64,000 nucleotides of DNA from Nipponacmea schrenckii (lineage: Eukaryota; Mollusca; Gastropoda; Lottiidae): assembly GCA_030562195.1 (NCBI GenBank), contig CM060199.1, positions 23,270,338 to 23,334,337 of the forward strand, written 5' to 3'. A model generated the notes under the pieces. The model searched no databases. It saw only the letters and a program-made list of their open reading frames with translations, and had not been told where the DNA came from. The position numbers were made by a program, and so were the translations under genes. Of the stretch, positions 43,260 to 53,387 are shown in pieces (positions within the stretch are counted from its first letter, which is position 1; the number at the start of each line of letters is the position of its first letter).

Positions 43260-45790
43260 AGCAGCTTCGACTTCAAATCTATTATTTTCATATTGTTGTT
43301 GAAATATTGAAATATTTTCTTTTACTGAATCATACCTTTCAGCAAAAGTTTCACAATTGCCAATAAGGTCTATTTCTTCATCTCTTCAAGGAGAGTACAG
43401 CATTAATAGTTCCCGGAAATGTTTTTATGGGTCTTTATCAACATTAAAACTTACATATCTAATCACTCTAGGATTGCTTCTTATTTTTTTTATTTCTTTC
43501 TTCAATTTCAACATCAGAATTATGATCATCCTGATTTTCTTTCAACATTCCACTTTCATCTGTTTTAGATGAACGTTTAATAAATTTATTTATTCTATCA
43601 TAATATGCAACATACTCAGCTAAGAATACTTTTTCTAACTTTAAATTTCTCTTTTTATATCTTTCAAGTAAATTAGAAGATTGAATATTATCATCACCGT
43701 CTTCAAGCTTTTCTAATTCTTCTTTAGATTTTAAAAGTTGCACTCTTTCTTCCGGTGGGGAAGTATTAATGAATACAACTTCTCTTGAGGATTTCCTCAT
43801 AGGTAGTTGCAAAATTATGTACACAGCTTCTTGTGCACTTATTTCAACATTGTTCAAAAACTTATTACCAATTATCTTCACTTGTTCATTTATGACATAA
43901 TTGCCCTTTCGTACTTCTTGACAAGCTTTTCTTAATACATCACTTATTCCTCTTTGTGATTTTGCTATGTAAGATGTACATAGCACAAGCATATACATCA
44001 AGCACAAATTGGAAGTTGTGATTTGCTTGCCAAGCTTTCATTAAAAATACATTATAGGAATTAATTCTTAATTCATTAGGATTTCTTTTCAAAAATACAG
44101 TTGGTCTTGTAACTGAAGACTTAATTGCCAAGATATATTCATCATGACTGAAGAAATCATCGAAGGAAATGTCCTCACCTTCAATCATATCATCCATGAT
44201 TTCTTTTAATTTCTTGTAATTTGCTTTATGTTTATTAATTTCACTTGGTTTAGTGTTTTCTTCAAATGGTTTTAAAATAATTGTTTTTATCATGGGAGGT
44301 TGGGGAAACCCAAACCTACATATCTTTTGAGTTTTTTTCTTGCATGTATGGGAATGCTTATGAGTTTGGTAAGAAATTAATCTTTTTAAGTTTTCATCAT
44401 CAGCTTCTTTACTACATGTCATTACATGATCAATGAATTTACAAACTTCTTCATCTTTACTTTGCCCATAAATTGGAGCATTTTCAATCCATAATAATGT
44501 ATGAATGTGTGGAGATCCTCTATGTTGGAATTCCACTCTATAAAAGTAATCAATTACTTTACCAATAGGTGAATTTTCTTTTTTTAGTATTTCTTTAAAT
44601 AATAGATTTACTTGGTAATCAAAATGTCTGGTACAGGTTACAGGGTCAGATGACACCAGTCTACATTTTGTCTCCCAATTAAAATTTTCTATTTCCTCAT
44701 CAGTGTATTCTTTACTATCTAGTACTTTTCCAAGTATTCTTAATAAATGTTTCCAATTGGTTTCTGCAGCGGAAAAGCTACAAAAAAACGTTGCTGGACC
44801 CAATTGTCTTATCATGGCAAAAAGATGACTTTTTGCTTTTTTAAAATAAGGAGGCGAACCTCTTAGAGTTTTAAGGATCATATATCCTTCATCAAAATTA
44901 ATTAATTTATTAACAAAAGTTGGATTTCTTATATCACATGCTGTTAATTTCTTTCCTTGTGTTTTATTTTTTCTGACAGCAATTTGTGCATTGCCAATCA
45001 TAATTTTCATTTGTAGTTTTTTTAATTTAAAAAATATGTTTTCAGGAACATTAGCAACTCTCCTGTCGCTTCTTCTTAATTCAGATTTACATAGTTCACT
45101 ATAGTAAACCTTAGTTTTTCGTTCATCATTAGATTTTCTTGCATTTCCATAAAATATGTTTGGAAATGCCAATTCCTCAGAGTTTTTATCCATAAATATA
45201 CTCATCGGAATATTTCCTTCACCAGGAGCAAATGAATGAATTTTTTCCTTTTCATTATTTTCAATTAAGTCAGGAGCAGTGAAAAGTGTATCTTTCGTGC
45301 TCCCAACATTTTCGTCTTCATCTTCACTCCAATCATCATTGGATTTTTTATCATTTTTTTCTATTATTGATTCTTCATTATCACTTTCCTCATTTTCAGA
45401 GGAAATTAATTGTGTAGTTTCACTTAATTCATTTGCATTTGGCCAGTTTTCATTAAATACAATACCTTCATTTGCATAAAGTTTTCCATTTTTCTGCAGC
45501 CATTCTGCAGCTTCCATTATTTTATAGGGTCTTATATTTTCAGTCATTACAGCATGATTATATTTAAGTTGCCTTTTTAATTGAGCAGCAATGGTCATAG
45601 TGTCATCTGTTGCTCGAGGCAACATTTTTACAGTATCCGTTACATTTGCTGGTACGTTGACAACATTACCTCTTATTTTTAATTGTTTGCCACGAGGAGC
45701 AGCATAAATTTTCATAAATGGTAATCTTGGCGACAATAAACGCCATTCTAATGGATGTAATTCTAAATTTTTAGGTTTAGCAGGAAATGA
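43260..45790 (-). pseudogene. Helentron Rep (HUH nuclease) region
   Basis: The main frame (43940-45736, open upstream to about 45790) begins LEWRLLSPRLPFMKIYAAPR with GNVVNVPANVTDTVKMLPRA, the conserved Helitron N-terminal domain. The HUH metal site is QHRGSPHIHTLLWI (about 44490-44530), followed by KICRFGFPQPP. The catalytic tyrosine region VLDVYACAMYI...SYIAKSQRG is split by a frameshift near 43975, continuing in the frame 43468-44007. Further pieces up to the helicase leader (FRELLMLYSP, IGNCETFAERYDSV) lie between 43260 and 43470, with a stop and a frameshift. Rep nicks the element end and drives rolling-circle transfer. No Rep start was fixed; the 5' end may be spliced or lost. Confidence 0.9.
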
Positions 45791-46732
45791 GAAAAAAGAC
45801 TTTGAAGTTCAAGTGTTTATATTTTTAAAACTTTTTCATATGTGACTTTAAATCCTATTGATGATTTGATCATAATTATATAAACTTGAATGTGTTAAAA
45901 TTTGACAGCTCTATCTTTAAAACTCTAGTTGTACTAGTAGTAGAAGTAACATTGTCAATTGAACAACATAGCATGTATTATTAGTATTGACTTCTATATA
46001 GCAGAATTTATTATTTCTTGCAATGATTCATTGACTAAGTTTGTTCTTTTATTTACTCATATTAATACCACAGATTCGGGTTTTTTTTAACCATTTTTAA
46101 GAAATAAGTTCATTGAAATGAGAAAATTACGCAAAAAAACTAAGTAAATACGGTAAATGTCCCATGCGTAGAAATTCGTAGACTCGTATATCACGCATTG
46201 AACATTTTCCTATGTCAATGCCGACTAGTCCGATCGTGTCTACATTATTGTCCAAGTGCGCATGCTCAATAATAGATGGCGCTGCGTAAAACATGCGCAA
46301 TACAAAATTTATCTCATTATATATTCATTGCCCTCAATTTTATTCTATTGAACTCGGTCATTCCAAATATGGTATTACTCGTGTGTTTTGCAGTCGGCTT
46401 CTGTCGGTGATTACCGGAGCTAGCATTAATAATCAGAGTTATCTCCCTTTAACGGAAATAGCCACGATCACCAGCTTTCAACCGGTATCAACAACATGGC
46501 TTCCAATACATTGTCGGAGAAGTTATGGACATTTAAAATACGTCTATTTTCGTATTATTTTTAAACAATAATCATTTTCTGGTCGTTGTTAGGAAGATAA
46601 AAACATGATTTTCGGTAACTAAATAAATGTTTTTGAGAAATAAAATGGATTGATCGTATTAAGAAGATATTAAATAAGTGGCAACTATGAAAATGTCATT
46701 TTTGATTTTTTTAAAATTTTTGTCCAATTCTC
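45791..46732. other. Helentron 5' non-coding region with promoter-like stretch
   Basis: Less AT-rich text at 46140-46560 (GTGCGCATGCTCAATAATAG, GATGGCGCTGCGTAAAACAT). AGAGTTATCTCCCTTTAACG at 46435 is followed by ATGGCTTCCAATACATTG at 46497 on the plus strand. It looks like a host promoter and first exon, perhaps captured by the element. No donor site is clear. Confidence 0.25.
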
Positions 46733-46756
46733 GTGTACTGTTTAGCCATAAAACGT

Positions 46757-47060
46757 GCCTACCACACAGCTCGGCAAGGCAGGGGCGCTTATCCCTGTAA
46801 GACCATTAAAAGGAATATTATCTTGCAGATATCTAAGATATTCAAATATTTCAAAATATTTCAAGATAATATGTCTTCTGCCTACCGCAGAGCTTGGCAA
46901 GGCAGGGGCGCTACTCCCTGTAAGACCATTTAAAGAAATACAGTCTTCTGCCTATCCCAACAGCTAGGCAAGGCAGGGGCGCTACTCCCTGTAAGACCAT
47001 TCAATGGAATTCTGTCTTCTGCCTACCACACAGCTCGGCAAGGCAGAGGAGGCTATAACC
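46757..47060 (+). repeat. Four copies of a ~70-bp tandem unit
   Basis: Units start at 46757, 46880, 46950 and 47021 (GCCTACCACACAGCTCGGCA, AGGCAGGGGCGCTACTCCCT, GTAAGACCATT). The first unit carries an extra ~52-bp insert bounded by ATTATCTTG and CAAGATAAT, which can fold on itself. It is within the Helentron 5' region. Confidence 0.85.
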
Positions 47061-47399
47061 ATATTTAAGGGTAATAAATATTCTTAAGATACTGACTTGC
47101 AAAATTGATTATTTCTTTTCTAAAAAGAAAAATCAACATAAACATGGATGACCAATAAACATTTTGAAATAGAATTAAGATCTAAATAAAGTGAACTTTA
47201 CCTGTAGAGAGAAAAAACACCAGTGAATTCTTGATTTTTGAAGCATAAAAGACTGTATGAATTGAAACTCCACAGCAAATCAGAAATGATCTAAGTTAAG
47301 CTTCTATCCTGGCTACAAGCCGAAATTGATGGGTTTTCGGTACGTCGAGTGTAGACTGACAGAGATGGGGGAAACCTTAATATACATCCAAACAAGCCG

Positions 47400-47690
47400 A
47401 AATTGATCGGTTATTACTCAGTCAAGGACGGACAGAGGGACGGACTGATGTACAGACAGAGGGAATGACAAACAGAAGGATGGACTGATGAACAGATAGA
47501 GGGAGGGGATAGAGGGAAGGAGGGATAGAGGGAGGGGGATAGAGGGAGGGAGGGGGAGGGAGGGGGATAGAGGGAGGGAGGGACAGACTGACGGTCGGAC
47601 GGACAGAGGACCTAATATACATTCATATTGTTTTTACTATGTCAAGGACAGACAGTCAAGGGCAGACCGACAGATGGACGGGGGCAACGG
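47400..47690. repeat. Purine-rich simple repeat (GGA/GACGGACAGA)
   Basis: Runs of GACAGAGGGACGGA and GATAGAGGGAGGGAGGG. It resembles an expanded form of the GACGGACGGACAGG block that precedes the HINE 5' terminus. Minus-strand Ser/Pro frames over it are artefacts. Confidence 0.8.
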
Positions 47691-47714
47691 TAGTATGCAT
47701 AACATCCATATTGC

Positions 47715-48506
47715 TTTAACTAAGTCAAGGGCAATAACTCAAAACCCGTTCATTTGATAATTTCCATACATGCATACCAAGTTTCATTAAGATTGGATAA
47801 AAACTTTAGCCTGTATCGTGGATAAATTTGACACGTTTTTACTAAGTCAAGGGCAATAACTCAAAATCCGTTCATTCGATAATTTCCATTTTCGAACTTG
47901 ACAGAGATATCATCAATATATACATGTATACCAAGTTTCATTAAGATCGAATAAAAACTGTAGCCTCTATCGTGGATACAACCCAAATTTGACGCGTTTT
48001 TACTAAGTCAAGGGCAATAACTCAAAAACTGATCATGCGATAATTTTCATTTTTGAACTTGACAGAGATATCATCAATATATACATGTATACCAAGTTTC
48101 ATTAAGATCGAATAAAAACTGTAGCCTCTATTGTGGATACAACCCAAATTTGACGCGTTTTTACTAAGTCAAGTGAAATAACTCAAAAACCGTTCATGCG
48201 ATAATTTCCATTTTCGAACTTGACCGAGATATCATCTATATATACATGTATACCAAGTTTCATTAAGATCGGATAAAAACTGTAGCCTCTATTGTGGATA
48301 CAACCCAAATTTGACGAGTTTTTACTTAGTCAAGGGCAATAACTCAAAAACCGCTCATGCGATTATTTCTATTTTCAAACTTGACCCAGATATCATCAAT
48401 ATATACATGTATACCAAGTTTCATTAAGATCGGATAAAAACTGTAGCCTCTATTGTGGATACAAACTATGGACGGACAGACACACATTTCCATGTGGGCG
48501 TATAAA
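47715..48506 (-). repeat. 161-bp satellite monomers at the Helentron 5' end
   Basis: Monomers begin at AAGTCAAGGGCAATAACTC near 47720, 47847, 48006, 48167 and 48328, each with TACATGTATACCAAGTTTC and GATCGGATAAAAACTGTAG. They match the arrays at 24003-24450, 26180-26700 and 57430-58860. The array ends with the terminus CCATGTGGGCGTATAAA. Confidence 0.92.
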
Positions 48507-48561
48507 AATGGTCATACCCAGAGATTATCAATCATTTTATGACAATCTACATCATGATTGA
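48507..48561 (+). pseudogene. DDE transposase relic, 3' end
   Basis: Directly after the Helentron the frame continues MVIPRDYQSFYDNLHHD and stops (TGA at 48559). This is the typical end of the transposase family whose body lies at 36643-38850. It joins in phase with HLQELK at 38850 when the 9,656-bp insert is ignored. Confidence 0.85.
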
Positions 48562-49381
48562 ATTGACATTTTTTGGCGATTATGAAACAGTATACTGACC
48601 TCATCTCCGTTATAAACCAATGAAATATAAATTATTTAGAATTTAGAATGTTTTACCGCTGATTGTATTAAAAAAAAAATATTGAAATTTTCATTAATAT
48701 GTTAATGAATTGTGTTAAATGTGTAATGTTCATTTATTAGTTATCTTTCTTACAAATTTTGGTACTTTCAGTCCGATTCTCTTTGTTATTTCATACATTA
48801 CTGAAATTTTACACTCATTTAAACATGATTAAATAAGTGCATTTAACAGGATGAAAGATCATGTTAATTTTTCTCAAATTACCATATCTCAAATTGTGCA
48901 TTGTTATTAGAGATACGAATAGTCGTATGTCGCATAATCTGATGATCGTGATCCAAAAAAAAATTATATCTCCGTTTTCAAAAAAGCGTCTTGGATTTCA
49001 ACAGGTTCAATGAAAGGTACATAACTGTGTGTTATCAAGGCCTGTTTTTGTAAAAACAAGAAACAAATAGAGTAATAAGTTTGGTCGTAAATCAGTTTTT
49101 TGTTCCCCTTGAAAAGTTATAAAAATCAAGATATGAGGTTTTGGAAGCACAGCGACCATTTGCTTCACATTTATAACCAGTTTGACCTAACAAAATAATT
49201 TTGAAAAATTTTAAATATTTGAGAAGAATTTGAAATAAGTAGGAATTAATTGGAATGAAATTAAAAATGGCAGTTGTACTGTGGAATAAAAAGGAATGTT
49301 TAGGAATAAAATTATATAGGATTGTATCAAAATGGCTATAAATCGAGCTTAAAACGATTGTTAACAAAATTTAAAAGAAAA
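48562..49381. other. No supported gene
   Basis: AT-rich; presumably includes the 3' flank of the SDGC-family transposon. Terminal repeats were not recognised. Confidence 0.4.
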
Positions 49382-49536
49382 TTAGTATATTAGAACATTA
49401 ATAATAATATGTGATTCCGAAGAAAAAATGTCTCGTAGGTTAGGGGTGGCTGTTTCTTCTTCAGCTTCTTCATCATAGTTGTATATGGGGTGTGGATTGC
49501 TGATCGGTTCAAGATGACATGACATGAAATCCTCAT
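49382..49536 (-). CDS. Possible host terminal exon, unidentified
   Basis: On the minus strand TGTTTATTCAG precedes 49536. After two bases of a split codon it reads EDFMSCHLEPISNPHPIYNY, DEEAEEETATPNLRDIFSSE and SHIIINVLIY, then stop at 49382. The acidic composition and good acceptor suggest a real exon. Its first ~20 bases plus ~35 intron bases recur in inverted orientation at 55550-55603, so the locus has been partly duplicated. I do not recognise the protein. Confidence 0.5.
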
Positions 49537-50186
49537 CTGAATAAACACATGTCTTAGATAATTGTAAACAAGTTATAATATTATTAATTCTTTTCTAACA
49601 TAACTGATCTATTTTTTTTTCCTGACGATTATTTACAAAATACTGTACAAGAATCAAGGGCTGATCTCTTTCTTCTTTTCACTCTGACTGACTGACTGGT
49701 AGGTATGGTGTCTGCTTTGGTAATCAAAACCATATCGCGGACGTTGAGTAAGGAGCAACCTGCTCCTATGGCTTCTTCTATATCTTTACTCATCGTTCTT
49801 CTTCTATATCTTCCTTCTTCTTCTGTATCTTGATTCTTCATTCTTCTTCTGTAACTGTCTTCTTTCTTCTTATAGAGAGTGATGTGCACTTATGGCTTCA
49901 TCTGTCCTTCGATGTGCTCTTTAAACTTCTTCTGTCCTTCTTCTGTGATTCTTCTTGACGTTTTACCGAAGACTGAGTCCACGTTCGACGTCATACCTAC
50001 AGATGAGCAGGACGCTCTTCTGATGTGCTACCTACAGATGAGCAGGACGCTCTTCTGATGTGCTACCTAGGTGATCATTCCTATTTCTTTTAAGAAATAA
50101 TAAACTGCTTCACAAATTGACGACATACCCTCTCCCGTAAGTGACAGAATGTTTTTCAGTTTATAGTCCAGCTTACGTTTATTCAA

Positions 50187-51266
50187 TTAATCTTCCCTTA
50201 ATTGCTCACAATGGATTAACAGATGTTCTGCGGTACCAGCTTCACCGCAGGGACATAGCTTCAGTTCGTATTTGTGATTTCTTACCTCACCCATCATTCT
50301 CAGACGAGCGACCGATCGACAGATCTGTCGATTGGGATGGTGCAAAATTACTTTACTGCTAATGCTATCGTTTAGTCTGAAGCGAAACGTATCAGCATCC
50401 ACGAGAGTTGCCTCCCATGCAGATTTGATGCTTTTACCGATCATGCTCCGGACTTCTGATAAGCTGTAGTCTATCGGCTCAATTTCCGTTAAATCTAGTC
50501 CTTGTTTTGCGAGTACATCTGCAATCTCATTTCCTTGTTTGCCAACATGAGACGGGATCCATGCCAGCTCGATTGATTTGCCTTGACTATGTATTAATGA
50601 GCACGCTTGCCTGATTTCATCCACTAGCCCCGATTGGGAACTCGAAGAGTCGTTGACAATCGACATCAGACTGCTAAGCGAGTCGCTTAATACTACATAA
50701 TTCGGATTTTGGTGGCCTGCGGAATATTGCACCGCATAGAGGATTGCAAGCATCTCTGAGGTATACACGGAACAGTTATTAGGTAGTCGCTTGATTATTT
50801 TTGTACTGCTCGAAGGGATATAAATCCTCAACCTGGTCGTACTATTTTCCGGGTTATGTGAACCATCAATGTAGATACGGGTGCTTTCTGACCACCTAGC
50901 GATCATCCTAGCGATGCAGGGATCATCCCGTTTCTTATCCAATCTCGTAGCGAGAGAGGTGTCGACAAGAGGAGGCGTGATCGTCCAAGGAGCAATCTGG
51001 GGGAGAGCAAACTCTCTGATAGGCAACCTATCTAGCCCATATTTTCGAACAGATTCCCGAACTGCCTGACCAAAGCTTATATTCTTTTTGGCTTGCCTGA
51101 ACCTCGTGATCTCGAGGTAGGTGGGAGATGATTCTCCAAGGTGCTTGATTTTTGTCCAGTATCTTAGAGCTTTCTCCTCTCTGCGGAGTTTGAGAGGGAC
51201 CTCACCAACATCTTGGAAACACCGAAGACGATTTGTTATCATCGTTTCGAGGATTTTGCATAACAT
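50187..51266 (-). CDS. LINE ORF2, RNase H domain joined to reverse transcriptase stub
   Basis: A 359-codon frame starts with a reverse transcriptase fragment (LCKILETMITNRL) that runs straight into RCFQDVGEVPLKLRREEKAL, normally found well after the catalytic palm. RNase H follows: RIYIDGSHNPENSTT near residue 130 (Asp), YTSEMLAILYAVQ (Glu), VVLSDSLSSLMSI (Asp) and WIPSHVGKQGNEIADVLAKQ (His, Asp). The end has a zinc-knuckle-like CPCGEAGTAEHLLIHC. All RNase H catalytic residues are present. The join is in frame, so the deletion removed the palm and the YADD box without shifting the frame. Confidence 0.9.
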   Translation of the reverse strand: MLCKILETMITNRLRCFQDVGEVPLKLRREEKALRYWTKIKHLGESSPTYLEITRFRQAKKNISFGQAVRESVRKYGLDRLPIREFALPQIAPWTITPPLVDTSLATRLDKKRDDPCIARMIARWSESTRIYIDGSHNPENSTTRLRIYIPSSSTKIIKRLPNNCSVYTSEMLAILYAVQYSAGHQNPNYVVLSDSLSSLMSIVNDSSSSQSGLVDEIRQACSLIHSQGKSIELAWIPSHVGKQGNEIADVLAKQGLDLTEIEPIDYSLSEVRSMIGKSIKSAWEATLVDADTFRFRLNDSISSKVILHHPNRQICRSVARLRMMGEVRNHKYELKLCPCGEAGTAEHLLIHCEQLRED

Positions 51267-51312
51267 GGATGTAAGGCTAACGGGTCTGTAAGACTCCGTT
51301 TCTGCGGAATCT

Positions 51313-51881
51313 TTACCAGCCTTTAGGATAGGTATAATGGATGCCGTTTTTCATTTTGTCGGTAAGTTGGCCATTGTTCCAAGATTCATTGAATAGTTCC
51401 AGAAGGATTTTTGAAGCTTCGGAAGGCAATTTCTTCAACATCGAATACTTGACATCATCCTCCCCCGCTGCACTGTCCTTTCTGAACAAGAGAGCTTTCT
51501 GAAGTTCATCAGCTGTTAAGGGGAGATTCAGTGGGTTGTTTTCATCTATGTGCATCAACACACTGGATTGACCCTACTCGCGTCAGCAAAGCTCTCAGCC
51601 ATTAAGTCTGCCTTCTGTTTGTCGCTCTCTCCAACTCTGTCCCCATATTTTACAACTGGGATTTTGTGTGAAGATTTAGTGCCATTCATTGATCTGATTT
51701 TGGCCCAGACATCCTTGATCTGGGTGTGCTGGTTTAGTGTTTGACAGAATTCGTGCCAGTGGCTGGTGCGAGCCTCGTTGATGACTTTCTTAGCGTTCTC
51801 TGTAGTTTCCAAATAAGCCTGTTTTGTATCAGGGGTGAGGTTTTGTTGGACACGACGTAGTGCTTTCTTTCGTAATTTCAC
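51313..51881 (-). pseudogene. LINE ORF2, endonuclease-reverse transcriptase linker and fingers
   Basis: Two overlapping minus-strand frames. The first (51555-51881) has KKALRRVQQNLTPDTKQAYL and VWAKIRSMNGTKSSHKIPVV, the linker. The second (51313-51561) has LTADELQKALLFRKDSAAGE and LLELFNESWNNGQL, the start of the reverse transcriptase. They join by a frameshift near 51560. Confidence 0.85.
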
Positions 51882-52691
51882 TGCGTGATGGCAAGCATCC
51901 GACCACCAGGGCTTCGGACAAGCCCTGTTTTTTCAAGAGGTTCGCGGGATATCTTCCTCGGCTGCCTCCATGAGGACCATGGTGACATTTTTGGCGTAGA
52001 CATCAACATCCTTGTTTTGTGTGACTTTACGTCCCACTGCGAACAGTTTTCAGTAAATTTTATCCAATCTGCCTTTGCCATTTGCCATTTTTGTTTGCAG
52101 TGGATTTCTTCCCTTCTTAATGGACCCTTATAAGTAATATCTATTACTAGATGATGACTTCCAAGGGTCTCGGTCGAACTAACTTGCCAGTTGCAATGTG
52201 AAGCTATATTTGTCGAAGGGATAGTAAGATCTAAATGAGACATTCCTCCACTGGAGTTATGGATCAAAGTAGGCCTCCCATTGTTCAATAAGCACATGTC
52301 GTTATCCTCTATGAATTCGAGTAGTCCCTCTCCTCGACCATCTTGCTTTTTCGATCCCCATGCGGCGTGTTTTGAATTGAAGTCACCACAGAACAGGACA
52401 TTCCGATGTGATATTTGTTCACGTAGGTTTTGATATGAGCTTGGTTCAATGACATTCTTTATGTGAACTAGGTCTATCCAGTCTAGAGCAGAGATACCTG
52501 GGCAAGGTTGGATCATCTACTCCAGGATAGAGCTTGGTTTCCTGGAAACAGAGAACGTAGTACCGGGCAGTACTAAGAGATTTCCTCAACTCAACGAGCC
52601 TGGCCCGAAGGCCATTAAGGTTATGCTGCAGGATTTTAAGACTGTGATCCATTGCGACAGATATATAGATGCTAGTCTTTTCCTGTTCCAT
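51878..52691 (-). pseudogene. LINE ORF2, AP-type endonuclease
   Basis: Begins MEQEKTSIYISVAMDHSLKI; the core starts ILQHNLNGLRARLVEL (Asn) and LCFQETKLYPG (Glu). A frameshift near 52490 leads to the second frame with NVLFCGDFNSKHAAWGSK (G-D-x-N), SHLDLTIPS and TLGSHHLVIDI. These are the endonuclease motifs of LINEs that nick the target for priming. Confidence 0.9.
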
Positions 52692-52704
52692 TCGAAGTAA
52701 TTTA

Positions 52705-53110
52705 TTCGTCCTGCCAGTCGTGCCCAGGAGTTAAGCAAGTATTGGTGTCACATTGTTCAGATCGAACATATTTTTCCATTAACTCCTCCTCTCCTTCGCT
52801 CACTTCTGGACAGGAATCTGACTCTGAATCTGAAGCCGTTGTGTTTGAAATAGACGGCTTCAGTTTAGCATCAGTCCTAATTTGGAGTTGATGACATTGA
52901 GAGGATACGACCTTCTAACCGTTCTGACATACTTAAAAGCTGATCTGCATTTAGTTGTGTCTTCTACAGAGGCATCAGGAGACGATTCAGGACTTCCTCG
53001 TGCATCCTTTTTCCGTTTTCTAGAGACGTCTGTTTGGCTACTAGCGTTGATGGAGAAAGTTCGAGTAATAGCCTGAATGATCTTCGGACTAACTACCCTT
53101 TGTCTGATTT
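52705..53110 (-). pseudogene. LINE ORF1 C-terminal remnant
   Basis: Frame pieces with SQTDVSRKRKKDARGSPESS and, after a shift near 52890, SISNTTASDSESDSCPEVSE, ending in TPGHDWQDE just upstream of ORF2. Basic then acidic and Ser-rich. The nucleic-acid-binding part expected in ORF1 is missing. Confidence 0.55.
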
Positions 53111-53300
53111 AGCAATGGTCGTTTTCTTTTCTTACCGGAAGCATTTCATTTAATGTGAAACTCTCTGCGTAATGCTTCAGGTATTGTCTCAGCAAACTCC
53201 CACTTTGTTGATCCATCTTTTAGTTTAACTTTGTATTCAGTATCACCATAAAATAATGTAGGATTAACTTTTTTTACTGTCAGTTATTGTATTATATAAT
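53111..53300 (-). pseudogene. Small coding remnant, possibly of an integrase or chromo-like tail
   Basis: A minus-strand frame reads FYGDTEYKVKLKDGSTKWEF, AETIPEALRREFHIK, stop, NASGKKRKRPLLNQTKGS. The pattern of strand-forming and charged residues recalls the C-terminal modules of LTR polyproteins, but the similarity is weak. It directly precedes the LINE ORF1 remnant and may be an unrelated insertion target. Confidence 0.25.
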
Positions 53301-53387
53301 TATGTACTTACTGCCACTGATTGAATGGCAATAATCTCTTTCAATATATACTTCACTTTAATCTATTAATCTATATGTCATCATTGT

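Larger units (their letters stand above)
38851..48506 (-). mobile_element. Helentron (Helitron2-type), autonomous-type element, 9.66 kb
   Basis: The hairpin end GATAGCTTGCCAGGCAAGG starts at 38851 (stem CTTGCC/GGCAAG at 38856-38868), with ACGCCCAC at 38876-38883. The other end, CCATGTGGGCGTATAAA, stops at 48506. Outside these points the flanks are the two halves of one transposase gene, whose frame continues in phase from 38850 to 48507. This fixes both ends and shows an insertion between two A bases without target duplication, as expected for Helentrons. On the minus strand, 5' to 3': terminus, about five 161-bp satellite monomers, an upstream region, Rep, helicase, endonuclease, Ulp1-type protease, 1 kb of AT-rich DNA, hairpin end. 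It carries frameshifts and internal repeats, so it is probably inactive. Confidence 0.9.
49625..53110 (-). mobile_element. I-group LINE with internal deletion (left copy)
   Basis: Reads on the minus strand from an ORF1 remnant (53110-52705) through endonuclease, partial reverse transcriptase and RNase H to a 3' region rich in GAAGAAG, ending GATTCTTGTACAGTATT near 49640. RNase H behind the reverse transcriptase is typical of the I group (I, Ingi, Loa and relatives). The reverse transcriptase core is deleted. The 3' region contains the unit GCACATCAGAAGAGCGTCCT twice in tandem (50000-50070). Confidence 0.88.

Noticed and set aside
47422..47622. Ser/Pro-rich minus-strand ORF
   Set aside because: Produced by the GGA/GACGGACAGA simple repeat.
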